Shown here: piece by piece, positions 1 to 6,894 of the stretch | Numbering within the stretch: the stretch's first letter is position 1 | Layout of the letters: every line of letters starts with the position of its first letter | NCBI GenBank assembly: GCA_019408975.1 | Contig: DXVA01000031.1 | Span: forward strand, 1-12,408 | Source of the DNA: Lentisphaeria bacterium | GTDB lineage: Bacteria; Verrucomicrobiota; Lentisphaeria; Victivallales; UBA1829 | Length of the DNA stretch: 12,408 nucleotides | Direction: 5' to 3' | Made by a program: the position numbers and the translations under genes | Notes under the pieces: model-generated | Databases searched by the model: none | What the model was told of the DNA's origin: nothing | Seen by the model: the letters and a program-made list of their open reading frames with translations, nothing else

Positions 1-423
1 CCCGTTGACCTCCCCTCGGAAAGTTTTGACACTGCTGCCGCGGTATGCAAGCGCAATCACGCAGACAAAACGCGCCCGCCGGTTCGTTTTGCCTTTCATT
101 TCCTCGAGCAGCTTTCTGATCCGTTCGGCATCGCTTGCATGGTCTCCGGCATAACGTGCGGAAAAGATTCCCGGTGCACCATTCAGGACCGCGACTTCCA
201 GGCCGGAATCATCGGCAAAAGCGGGCATATCGGCATAAGCGGACGCCTCGCGCGCCTTGATGTCGGCATTTTCTTCAAAGGAAGTTCCGTTTTCCTCGAT
301 TTCCGGATAGCCGTGAATGTCATCGGCGGTCAGGATCGTCATTTTGGAAAGCAACGGCGCGAAAGCTGCCTTGAATTCTTCGACTTTGTGTTTATTTGAT
401 GTAGCGGCAAGTATCTGAAGCAT
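1..423 (-). CDS. rdgB: RdgB/HAM1 family XTP/dITP diphosphatase (N-terminal part, cut by window edge)
   Basis: Members of this family hydrolyse non-canonical purine triphosphates (XTP, dITP/ITP) to the monophosphate and pyrophosphate in the cytoplasm, keeping deaminated bases out of DNA and RNA. Reading the minus strand from the ATG at 423-421 gives 141 residues with no stop. The start MLQILAATSNKHKVEEF carries the substrate-binding S/T-x-N-x-x-K motif (S9, N10, K13). ENGTSFEENADIKA (residues 44-57) matches the family's E-x-x-x-SF-x-ENA-x-x-KA signature. ADDSGLEV (70-77) holds the catalytic Asp pair, followed by NGAPGIFSARYAG (81-93). The family is usually about 190-210 residues, so roughly 55-65 are missing beyond position 1. 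An AAGGAG Shine-Dalgarno sequence lies 7 bases before this ATG and fixes the start. The gene is transcribed away from the rest of the window. Confidence 0.95.
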   Translation of the reverse strand, partial: MLQILAATSNKHKVEEFKAAFAPLLSKMTILTADDIHGYPEIEENGTSFEENADIKAREASAYADMPAFADDSGLEVAVLNGAPGIFSARYAGDHASDAERIRKLLEEMKGKTNRRARFVCVIALAYRGSSVKTFRGEVNG

Positions 424-451
424 GATTCCACTCCTTAATTTGATAGTTTGT

Positions 452-480
452 AATGTAGCGTTGTTTCCCCGTTTTGGCAA
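452..480 (-). promoter_or_regulatory. Predicted sigma70-type promoter of rdgB
   Basis: On the minus strand, TTGCCA (480-475) and TACATT (457-452) are separated by 17 bases, giving 5/6 and 4/6 matches to the -35 and -10 consensus. Transcription would start about 20-25 bases before the rdgB ATG, leaving a short leader that contains the AAGGAG ribosome binding site. This is a pattern match only. Confidence 0.5.
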
Positions 481-606
481 GACCGGACCTTTCATTCCGA
501 TGTAAATATTATGGAGATTTTCACCGGGTATGGGAGAAAACAACCGGAAAAGAAGAAAAAAATCATATTTTTCGAAATCTATGCAGTATTTTTTCGGAAA
601 ATGCCC

Positions 607-634
607 TTGCAATTTCCGATGAGTTAATTATAAT
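607..634 (+). promoter_or_regulatory. Predicted sigma70-type promoter of the glycosidase-lacI operon
   Basis: TTGCAA (607-612) and a perfect TATAAT (629-634) are separated by 16 bases. The expected transcription start, near 640-642, falls inside the first LacI-type operator, the classic position for repression by blocking RNA polymerase. The leader to the ATG at 742 would be about 100 bases and would include the second operator. The rest of the 318-base divergent spacer is AT-rich and I see no gene in it. Confidence 0.6.
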
Positions 635-637
635 TAA

Positions 638-657
638 TAATATAGCGCTAAATGAAA
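638..657 (+). promoter_or_regulatory. Operator O1, LacI/GalR type
   Basis: This is a 20-base segment, TAATATAGCGCTAAATGAAA, repeated exactly at 708-727. Its centre TAGCGCTA is a perfect 8-base palindrome with a central CpG. Reading outward from that CpG, 7 of 9 positions pair between the half-sites, as is typical of LacI/GalR-family operators. It overlaps the predicted transcription start of an operon that encodes a LacI-family protein, so autoregulation is the likely role. Confidence 0.65.
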
Positions 658-707
658 TCTTATTTTTTTCCGGAGTTTTGATTTTCGCGAGTTAACTGCA
701 TTATTTT

Positions 708-727
708 TAATATAGCGCTAAATGAAA
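708..727 (+). promoter_or_regulatory. Operator O2, LacI/GalR type (second identical copy)
   Basis: This is an exact second copy of the 20-base sequence at 638-657, with a start-to-start distance of 70 bases (between 6.5 and 7 helical turns). It ends 2 bases before the AAGGAG ribosome binding site (730-735) of the gene at 742. A repressor bound here would sit in the transcribed leader and could act as a roadblock or help form a short loop with O1. Flanking bases differ between the copies, so conservation is limited to the site itself. Confidence 0.65.
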
Positions 728-741
728 AAAAGGAGCCGTTT

Positions 742-3700
742 ATGAGAAAAATCCGATCGAACAGAGAAAAACGCCAACATCTGATGATCATTGGACTGCT
801 GCTGTGCCTGCTTTTCAGATTGCCCGGCGCGGATGGCAGAATTCAGCTTGAAACTCCGTCCCTGCTGACGATTCCGCCGCATATCAGAACGGATTCCAGA
901 CAGAAATTTGAATTCGGCGCAGATTCACCCGCCGGTTCATTGAGACTTGCCATCCGTCCGAAACACTTTCCGATCCGCAAAGGGAAAAATTATTGGATTG
1001 ATTGTTCCGTTCAGAAACCTTATGTGATTACTGCGGAGCAGGATGGGGTGTTGAATCTGAAGCTTGAACATTTGCCTTATCAGTATGTCACGGTGAGTGA
1101 AACCGGAAACAATCTTCTGTCCGGCATCTCCTTCCGGGAGTGGGCTGTGACGAAGGGAAAGCAGGGAAATGATGCAGCCATTCTGCCGGACGGAAGCCTT
1201 GCCGTTAAAAAGAATGCCTCCCGTTCCATGTTCCGCATGGATTCGCCGGAGATTCCGCTGGAAGCAGGAAAAACCTATTATCTGACGATGGAATGCCGGA
1301 CGGAAAAGTTCGATTACAACAGCTATTTCTTTCCGGGAGTCCAAATCACGTCAGGAAAGAAAAGCGTAACCCGGCGTGACGGCTCCTTCTATTTTCCGCG
1401 ATACGACGCACCGGGTGAATGGGAGTTCTGCTACCTGCGGTTCGTGGTTCCCGCCGATTGGAAAAATGTGAAAGCCCGCGTGTTTCTTGCCAGCGACAGT
1501 ACGCCGGTCAGCTTTGCCGTCCGGAATCCGGATCTTCGCCTGTGCCCCGAACTGGCTGCCAACTGGCCGCGGCATATCGGGACAACATCGCAATACAAAC
1601 CGGTCATTTCGGAAAAGAATGTTGCGCAGCGCCTGCTGAAACATCCGGAATATACGGCAAGCGTTGTCCGGACGGACAGCGGTCCGATGCTCAACATCAA
1701 CGGCAAACTCGAAGTTCCGACAGGATATTCCGGAGGGAACGGGTCTGTTCTGAGAATGTTTTATGAAGCGGGGTACCGTCTGCATTGGGTTTCACTCAGC
1801 ATGTATGCCGGCTATTATTATCGCAAACTCAGCGGACAGCCGATGTGGCTTGCCGACGGGAAATTTGATTTCCGTCAGATCGACAGGGAACTTTCCAAAA
1901 GACTCAGCTACGCTCCGGAATGTCCTTTGATTCTTTCCGTCTGCCTGCATCCATACGAGAGTTTTGCGGAAGTGCATCCCGAATCCGCCTGGCGGGATAC
2001 GAATGGGAAACTTGTCCGGATTGAGGCAATCAAGAACCGGAAACGTTATCATGCGTCTTTTACTTCGGAAGCGTACCGCCGCGAGGCGGGCAGAGCGCTT
2101 CGTGCACTGGGAGAATACCTGAAGCAGTCGCCTTACGGGCGCAATGTCATCGGAATTCATCTCCGTGAGGGCGGTGATACCCAGTGGTTTCCCTGGAATC
2201 ACAGGAACTGGCAGAAGTTGAATTTCGATTATTCGGAAGGCAGCCTGAAAGAGGTCAGGGAGCAGATCCGCCGTCTGTACGGCAATGATGTGACACGCTT
2301 GCGCGAGGCATGGCAGGACGCGGGAGTCACCTTTGAAAACCTGACAATTCCGCATGAACGCGAATGGGAACCTTATGCAGATACCCTGCTTGACAGTACC
2401 AATGGGCGAGAGCGCCGCCTGAGCGATATTTCCCGTGCCGTCTCCAGCGCTGTTGCCGATACGGTCAACCATCTCAGCGGCGAATTCAAAAAGGGAATAG
2501 GGAAACCTGTTGTGTCAATGATCTATTATCCCGGTAATGCGACGGAAGCATTGATGCGTGCAGAAAATCTGGATGGAATCGTGGCCGTCCCGTTTTACGG
2601 GCAGTACCGCAAACCCGGCAAGGCGAATTTTGTGGAACAGCCTGTCGGCTCTTTCCGGCTCAACAACAAAATATTGCTGACTGAAATTGACCACCGTTCC
2701 GACTTTTCCGAACTTCTTCCGCGTATCGGCGGTTATGACCGCCGCGGGCTTGGCGTTCCTGACGGGGCGGATGCATTCCAGAACCAGCTTCGCCGCGACC
2801 TTGCATTCCCTTTGACGCAAGGAGGATATTCCTGGATTCTGACGATTGCCGGTTACAATACCTGGGCGGGCGATTATCAGCGCATTTTGCCGGAATATCG
2901 CCGGGCTGTCCGCCTGATTACCGCCCAGCCCGTCAAAAACGACTGGGGGCAGATCGCATTCTTTGAGGATAAGCACAGCCGTGAGAGTTCCGGCAGAAGT
3001 TACGGCTTCATTTTCAATACCTACCGCCTGCCGCGCATCGCACTGCTGCATTCGGGCGTGAGCTTCAACGATTATCTGATCGAAGATATCGGCAATCCTG
3101 CATTGCCGAAATATAAGATCTATCTGTTTGCGGATGCAGTCAATCTCACGGAGGAGCAGATCGGATGGATCGAACGCACGCTTCAGAAAGACGGCAATAT
3201 ACTGGTATTCACATTCGCCACAGCGCTGAATGCACCCGGCGGGTTTGAAAAGAATATCCGCCGGCTTGCCGGAATGAATGTCAGGAAGGATTTGAAGAAG
3301 AAAGTGCGGATGCAGTATGCGGAAAAGCATTCGCAGGACCCGCTTTCAGCAGGACTGGATACCATCAGGATCGAACAGGGAGAGAGAATGCCGCTTTTTT
3401 ATGTGGATGACCCGGATGCGGTTCCACTGGCGTGGTATGATAAAAATCCGGATCTGGCTGCCGCTGCGGTCAAACGCCATAAAGACTGGACAGCGGTTTA
3501 TGTGGGCCCGGGAACGTTTTCTCCGGAATTTCCGCGAGCTCTGGCTGCGGAGGCAGGAATCAAACCGGTCGGGCCGCTGAATGACGTCACGGTGGCGGGA
3601 AACGGCATTATCGCCGTTCATGCGGCTGTGCCGGGGAGCAAAACGATCAATCTTGCAGGAAAAGTCAATCTGATGGATCTCTCCACCGGGCAATGGGTGG

Positions 3701-3771
3701 CATTCGGAACGGACAAATATACATTTTTCATGAAATTCGGAGAAACAAAATGGTTCAAGATCGCAAAATAA
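742..3771 (+). CDS. Large exported GH42-like (beta-galactosidase-like) protein
   Basis: This is a 1009-residue protein with a signal peptide: basic n-region 1-13, hydrophobic stretch about 15-25, likely cleavage near 30-32. It should act outside the cytoplasm, probably on a glycan. Residues about 130-270 look like a beta-sandwich carbohydrate-binding module. From about 321 on there is a likely TIM barrel. YGNDVTRLREAWQ followed by a WEP segment resembles the GH42 pattern of a short helix, 'YG-x-x-x-x-LN-x-AW' and a Trp. Candidate acidic catalytic residues are E476 (GIHLREGGD) and E648 (LLTEIDH). Residues from about 794 (YLFADAVNLTEEQ) resemble the GATase-like trimerisation domain that follows the barrel in GH42, and a small C-terminal beta domain ends the protein. 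The ATG has AAGGAG 6 bases upstream. The 3' end overlaps the lacI-type gene by 22 bases, so the two are co-transcribed. Family assignment is by eye; the substrate is unknown, and a non-catalytic role is possible. Confidence 0.65.
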   Translation: MRKIRSNREKRQHLMIIGLLLCLLFRLPGADGRIQLETPSLLTIPPHIRTDSRQKFEFGADSPAGSLRLAIRPKHFPIRKGKNYWIDCSVQKPYVITAEQDGVLNLKLEHLPYQYVTVSETGNNLLSGISFREWAVTKGKQGNDAAILPDGSLAVKKNASRSMFRMDSPEIPLEAGKTYYLTMECRTEKFDYNSYFFPGVQITSGKKSVTRRDGSFYFPRYDAPGEWEFCYLRFVVPADWKNVKARVFLASDSTPVSFAVRNPDLRLCPELAANWPRHIGTTSQYKPVISEKNVAQRLLKHPEYTASVVRTDSGPMLNINGKLEVPTGYSGGNGSVLRMFYEAGYRLHWVSLSMYAGYYYRKLSGQPMWLADGKFDFRQIDRELSKRLSYAPECPLILSVCLHPYESFAEVHPESAWRDTNGKLVRIEAIKNRKRYHASFTSEAYRREAGRALRALGEYLKQSPYGRNVIGIHLREGGDTQWFPWNHRNWQKLNFDYSEGSLKEVREQIRRLYGNDVTRLREAWQDAGVTFENLTIPHEREWEPYADTLLDSTNGRERRLSDISRAVSSAVADTVNHLSGEFKKGIGKPVVSMIYYPGNATEALMRAENLDGIVAVPFYGQYRKPGKANFVEQPVGSFRLNNKILLTEIDHRSDFSELLPRIGGYDRRGLGVPDGADAFQNQLRRDLAFPLTQGGYSWILTIAGYNTWAGDYQRILPEYRRAVRLITAQPVKNDWGQIAFFEDKHSRESSGRSYGFIFNTYRLPRIALLHSGVSFNDYLIEDIGNPALPKYKIYLFADAVNLTEEQIGWIERTLQKDGNILVFTFATALNAPGGFEKNIRRLAGMNVRKDLKKKVRMQYAEKHSQDPLSAGLDTIRIEQGERMPLFYVDDPDAVPLAWYDKNPDLAAAAVKRHKDWTAVYVGPGTFSPEFPRALAAEAGIKPVGPLNDVTVAGNGIIAVHAAVPGSKTINLAGKVNLMDLSTGQWVAFGTDKYTFFMKFGETKWFKIAK

Positions 3772-4742
3772 TCAGACGGGTGCGTCTTGCGGATGTCGCC
3801 GCGGAAGCCGGCGTGTCCTCCATGACGGTATCGGAAATTCTGCGCCCGCGCAACAGCCGCATTCAAGTTTCGGAAAGGACGCGGCAGAGAGTTCTGGAAG
3901 CGGCGAAAAGACTGAACTACCAGCCGAATCTCCAGGCGCGTTCGCTTGCAGACGGGCGAAGCTCCCTTGTCGGCATTCTTTTCAATTCCCTGCGGGACCC
4001 GTTCTTTGCGGAACTGCTGAACCATCTGGAACAGGAGCTCTGCCGTCATAATCTGACCGGCATCTACGCTTTCTGGTCCGACTACGAACACTTCGAACAG
4101 GCATTGAATACAGTGATCTGCAACAACGTATGCGGTATCGTGACCAGCCATGACGATCTCGGAGAACGGATTCCGGATTCGATTCCGGCGGTGGTTTATG
4201 GTTATCCGCATGAAAAATACGACAGCGTTTATCCCGACTGGGAAAAGATCATGGAAATGATTTTCCGTCATCTTTATGAACGCGGATACAGGAAATTCGG
4301 TTATGCCGGGCATTGGGCAACTCAGAAGACACGCCAGGATCTCCTGAAAGAAATTCTGCTGAGAGAAAATCTGCCGGTCAGAGCCAAATGGTTTTACAGC
4401 GATCAGAATGTTCAGGATGTCGGCATGGCAGCCGCACGGAAGTTCCTGGAACAGAAAGAACGGCCGGAGGTGATTATTGCACAGAATGATTTCACGGCAA
4501 TGTCGCTGATGAGCAATCTTCAGATCAACGGAATCAGAATCCCGGAAGATGTCGCGGTCACGGGAATCGACAACCTGTTCATCACGGCACGTCTCGCTCC
4601 GAATCTGACGACGGTTGATCTCGACATTCCCGCCATTGCAAAGAAACTTTCCTCCCTCCTGACGGAAAGGCTGCGTGAACCGGCTGTTCCGCATCGGGAA
4701 ATCACGACGGAGTCACATCTTATAACAGGCCAATCATGTTGA
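3750..4742 (+). CDS. LacI/GalR-family transcriptional repressor
   Basis: This is a 330-residue protein, the usual length for the family. Residues 10-35 form the N-terminal helix-turn-helix (RLADVAAEAGVSSMTVSEIL). VSERTRQRVLEAAKRLNYQPN (40-60) and the hinge LQARSLADGRSSLVG (61-74) follow. A periplasmic-binding-protein-like sensor domain comes next, with the family's late V-x-V-x-G-x-D-N segment at 268-275 and a PNLTTVD strand after it. I chose the ATG at 3750 rather than an in-frame ATG at 3693. It has GGAG 7 bases upstream, and it puts the helix-turn-helix at the usual distance from the N-terminus. It overlaps the glycosidase-like gene by 22 bases, suggesting translational coupling. In the recognition helix, the position of LacI Arg22 is Glu29. 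The effector is probably a sugar released by the upstream protein's substrate; the operators at 638 and 708 are its likely targets. Confidence 0.93.
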   Translation: MVQDRKIIRRVRLADVAAEAGVSSMTVSEILRPRNSRIQVSERTRQRVLEAAKRLNYQPNLQARSLADGRSSLVGILFNSLRDPFFAELLNHLEQELCRHNLTGIYAFWSDYEHFEQALNTVICNNVCGIVTSHDDLGERIPDSIPAVVYGYPHEKYDSVYPDWEKIMEMIFRHLYERGYRKFGYAGHWATQKTRQDLLKEILLRENLPVRAKWFYSDQNVQDVGMAAARKFLEQKERPEVIIAQNDFTAMSLMSNLQINGIRIPEDVAVTGIDNLFITARLAPNLTTVDLDIPAIAKKLSSLLTERLREPAVPHREITTESHLITGQSC

Positions 4743-4880
4743 AAGGAAACGGTGAAAATGAAGCAGAGCAGACCCCAGTGGAAATGTGAAAACATGGAAC
4801 AGAAAACAAGGAAAGAAGAAGTCGAAAACGGAATTTGCGCCTATCCCGCTTTTTCCTTCTTCTATTTCTATCTTCATTCG

Positions 4881-4928
4881 ATTGTTCGATTGTTCAAATG
4901 TTCAATTGTTCGATTGTTCGATTGTTTT
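4881..4928 (+). repeat. Six-copy 8-bp tandem repeat (ATTGTTCG type)
   Basis: Six consecutive octamers are present: ATTGTTCG, ATTGTTCA, AATGTTCA, ATTGTTCG, ATTGTTCG, ATTGTTTT. The array lies in the 243-base spacer between the lacI-type gene and the prepilin-like gene, about 58 bases before the latter's ATG. The unit is not a multiple of three, so the array is not selected as coding. The rest of the spacer is a purine-rich stretch (about 4795-4830) followed by a pyrimidine-rich one (about 4845-4880). I see no convincing terminator or promoter there. Confidence 0.85.
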
Positions 4929-4985
4929 CCCGTTCCTTCTTACTTCAAAATTCCTTGTTCTTCTGTTCTTACTTCGAGGGTGAAA

Positions 4986-5648
4986 ATGAGAATTTTCACC
5001 CTGATCGAGCTCCTCATCGTGGTTGCGATCATTGCGATTTTAGCGGCAATGCTTCTGCCGGCATTGAACAAGGCACGGGCAAGCGCACATAAAACCGCCT
5101 GCCTGAATCATTTGAAACAATGGGGAATCGCAGCGTTCATGTATTCCGAACGCTATAACGATTACATGGTTCCCAGCAAAGTTGCCAATATTGAAAGCAG
5201 TCATGATGCGTCAAAAACGTCGCTTGTGAACTGGAATAATTACAAAAGTTCTTTCCGCGTGATGGTGATCAAATCTCCCCACGAGGATAATCCGAACAAC
5301 TGGTCCGATTATGATTCATGGCAGGAGGGGAGATCAATCAACGGCTGCCCTGCCGTCAATGGAACGGAGCTGCCTGCCCGCAGAAACAGTTATGGCTTGA
5401 ATTACAGCGTTGCTCCGGATCAGGGAAGTTCTGCAAGATGGAGACGTCTTTCGGAGGTAAGAAATCCGTCATCGGTTGTTCAGATTGCCGACGTCAGAAA
5501 AAGCGTGACCAGCGGATATGTCGCAGGTTTTTCGGTATCGACGATGGACCGCCTGGCATTTCGTCACATCAAATCCATCAATATTCTCTATGTTGCCGGA
5601 AATGCCGGAAGCAAAACGCAGCTGACGGCGAAAGACCTCGGCTGGTGA
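4986..5648 (+). CDS. Prepilin-type N-terminal cleavage/methylation domain protein (pseudopilin-like)
   Basis: This is a 220-residue protein. The N-terminus MRIFTLIELLIVVAIIAILAA is a type IV pilin/type II pseudopilin signal. Cleavage would be before F4, which would be methylated, with the conserved Glu at mature position 5 (E8) and a hydrophobic helix to about residue 25. Residue -1 is Ile instead of the usual Gly. The rest is an extracellular domain like those of the large planctomycete/Lentisphaerae pseudopilin-like families. Near the C-terminus these carry an H-X9-DG motif; here H194 is followed at the right distance by A204-G205, so the Asp is lost. The ATG at 4986 has GAGGG 5 bases upstream. 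An in-frame ATG at 4752 would add 78 residues before the prepilin signal, which is implausible for leader-peptidase processing. It follows the glycosidase/lacI pair and may be surface-exposed in the same pathway. The exact role is unknown. Confidence 0.88.
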   Translation: MRIFTLIELLIVVAIIAILAAMLLPALNKARASAHKTACLNHLKQWGIAAFMYSERYNDYMVPSKVANIESSHDASKTSLVNWNNYKSSFRVMVIKSPHEDNPNNWSDYDSWQEGRSINGCPAVNGTELPARRNSYGLNYSVAPDQGSSARWRRLSEVRNPSSVVQIADVRKSVTSGYVAGFSVSTMDRLAFRHIKSINILYVAGNAGSKTQLTAKDLGW

Positions 5649-5693
5649 AAGGAAGGAAAGAGGATTTTCTTTCTGAAAAATATTCTTTCACAG

Positions 5694-5722
5694 TTGCCGA
5701 AGTCCGGAAGAATGGTTATATT
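5694..5722 (+). promoter_or_regulatory. Predicted sigma70-type promoter of the rdgC-like/DUF190 operon
   Basis: TTGCCG (5694-5699) and TATATT (5717-5722) are separated by 17 bases, with 4/6 and 5/6 consensus matches. The predicted start near 5729 leaves a leader of about 37 bases holding GAGGAG (5752-5757), 8 bases before the ATG at 5766. It lies in the only spacer between the prepilin-like gene and the rdgC-like gene. Confidence 0.5.
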
Positions 5723-5765
5723 AGCAGGGCAAACCTGAAACCTGTAAACATGAGGAGATCTTACC

Positions 5766-6863
5766 ATGCCTTTTGAAAGCGGCAGCACAGCTTTGATGAT
5801 ATGCAGTCTCAGCGATAAAATGCCTGATGATTTTCTGGAGCGCCTTGCAAAATACAGCGCCGGTAAACTTGACGATGTCAAGGACGAGCCGACAGTCGGA
5901 TGGGTCAGCGGGCGGCACCTGCTGGAAAGCGAAATCAGTGATATGACTTCGATCTGCGGCGGGCATCTCTACGTCAATCTCCGCAAGGCGGAACGCAAGA
6001 TTCCGTCCCAGCTCCTGAAGGCGATCTGCCGCCGGGAGGAACTCGCTTATATGCAGGCGAACAACATGATCACGGTTCCGAAATCCGAGCGCAAACGCAT
6101 CAAGGAGGATGCAATAGAGCGCAACCTCATGAAAATGCCGCCGACGATCTCCGCAATTCCGATTATTGTAGACCGCGCACTGAATGTGATGTATGTCGGA
6201 AGTGCTTCCATGGCGGGCTTCGACCTGATTGCGGCGGAGTTTGCGCGCGCCATGGAAGTCGAGCCGGTTCCCGTCACCATCACCGAACTGATGATCAAAC
6301 TTTTCCGCGCCAGTGACACCGATCTGCCGAATCTTTCCTTCAACGGGCGCGATGAAGGGGACGCGGTTCCCGGACGCGATTTCCTGACATGGCTCTGGTA
6401 TTACGCGGAGACCAATGAAGGGCGTCTCAAGATCGGGGAACTGGGAGATTTCCACCTCATCATCGAAGGCCCGCTGACTTTTGCGTTCGCTTCCGACGAA
6501 GCGCGCGGAGCAACGGAAAGTGTTCTCAAGAAAGGGTGCCCCCAGATTTCCGCCGAGGCGAAAGCGGCGCTCTCCGTCGGCAAAAAACTCAAAAAGGCGA
6601 AAATCCTGCTCGCCCATGGAGACGCTGAAAAGTGGACTTTCACATTCGATGCGGACAACTTCACGATGACGGGGCTGAATCTGCCGGAAGGGGAGGAGAT
6701 GGAGCTGAACGCGCGTTTCGAGGAACGTGTCGGTTTCCTGCACACGCTTCACCTTGCGCTGGAAGAATATTTCAAGCTGTTTGCGCGCACCGTCATGAGC
6801 GAAGACCGCGCGGCGCTTGAAAAAGATATCAGGAAATGGGCGGAAGAACGCGAGTCGCTGTAA
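5766..6863 (+). CDS. rdgC: RdgC-like recombination-associated protein
   Basis: This is a 365-residue soluble protein with no signal peptide. In Escherichia coli, RdgC is a ring-shaped dimeric double-stranded-DNA-binding protein that restrains RecA filament activity. Resemblance is clearest in the N-terminal half. GWVSGRHLLES (45-55) corresponds to the 'GWV' segment. A short strand leads into RKAERKIPSQLL (73-84), equivalent to 'ARKEEKILPSPVI'. SERKRIKEDAIERNLMKMPP (107-126) corresponds to the basic helix 'K-x-x-K-DEV-x-x-x-LLPRAF'. IIVDRALNVMYVGSAS (133-148) corresponds to the dimer-face strand pair 'MWIDTVNGLIMVDCAS'. The C-terminal half (about 200-365) is longer than in E. coli RdgC (303 residues) and carries several Lys/Glu-rich segments. 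The gene has a strong GAGGAG ribosome binding site and is followed after 31 bases by the DUF190 gene. Assignment is by recognised motifs, not alignment. Confidence 0.75.
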   Translation: MPFESGSTALMICSLSDKMPDDFLERLAKYSAGKLDDVKDEPTVGWVSGRHLLESEISDMTSICGGHLYVNLRKAERKIPSQLLKAICRREELAYMQANNMITVPKSERKRIKEDAIERNLMKMPPTISAIPIIVDRALNVMYVGSASMAGFDLIAAEFARAMEVEPVPVTITELMIKLFRASDTDLPNLSFNGRDEGDAVPGRDFLTWLWYYAETNEGRLKIGELGDFHLIIEGPLTFAFASDEARGATESVLKKGCPQISAEAKAALSVGKKLKKAKILLAHGDAEKWTFTFDADNFTMTGLNLPEGEEMELNARFEERVGFLHTLHLALEEYFKLFARTVMSEDRAALEKDIRKWAEERESL

Positions 6864-6894
6864 ATTCAATATTTCAGGGAGAGGAGGCACCGTC

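Noticed and set aside
139..399. 86-residue + strand reading frame
   Set aside because: It lies wholly antisense to the clear RdgB coding sequence and has no recognisable features.
474..695. 73-residue + strand reading frame in the divergent spacer
   Set aside because: It spans both the predicted promoter and the first operator, is AT-driven in composition and has no ribosome binding site.
3618..4694. 358-residue minus-strand reading frame
   Set aside because: It is opposite the well-supported LacI-family gene; the protein has no recognisable domain.
4752..4985. N-terminal extension of the prepilin-like gene from an upstream in-frame ATG
   Set aside because: It would place 78 residues before the prepilin signal and is partly encoded by the 8-base tandem array. 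The ATG at 4986 has its own GAGGG site.
5650..5690. Possible terminator after the prepilin-like gene (GAAAG ... CTTTC)
   Set aside because: The stem is only about 5 base pairs, AT-rich and not followed by a clear T run.
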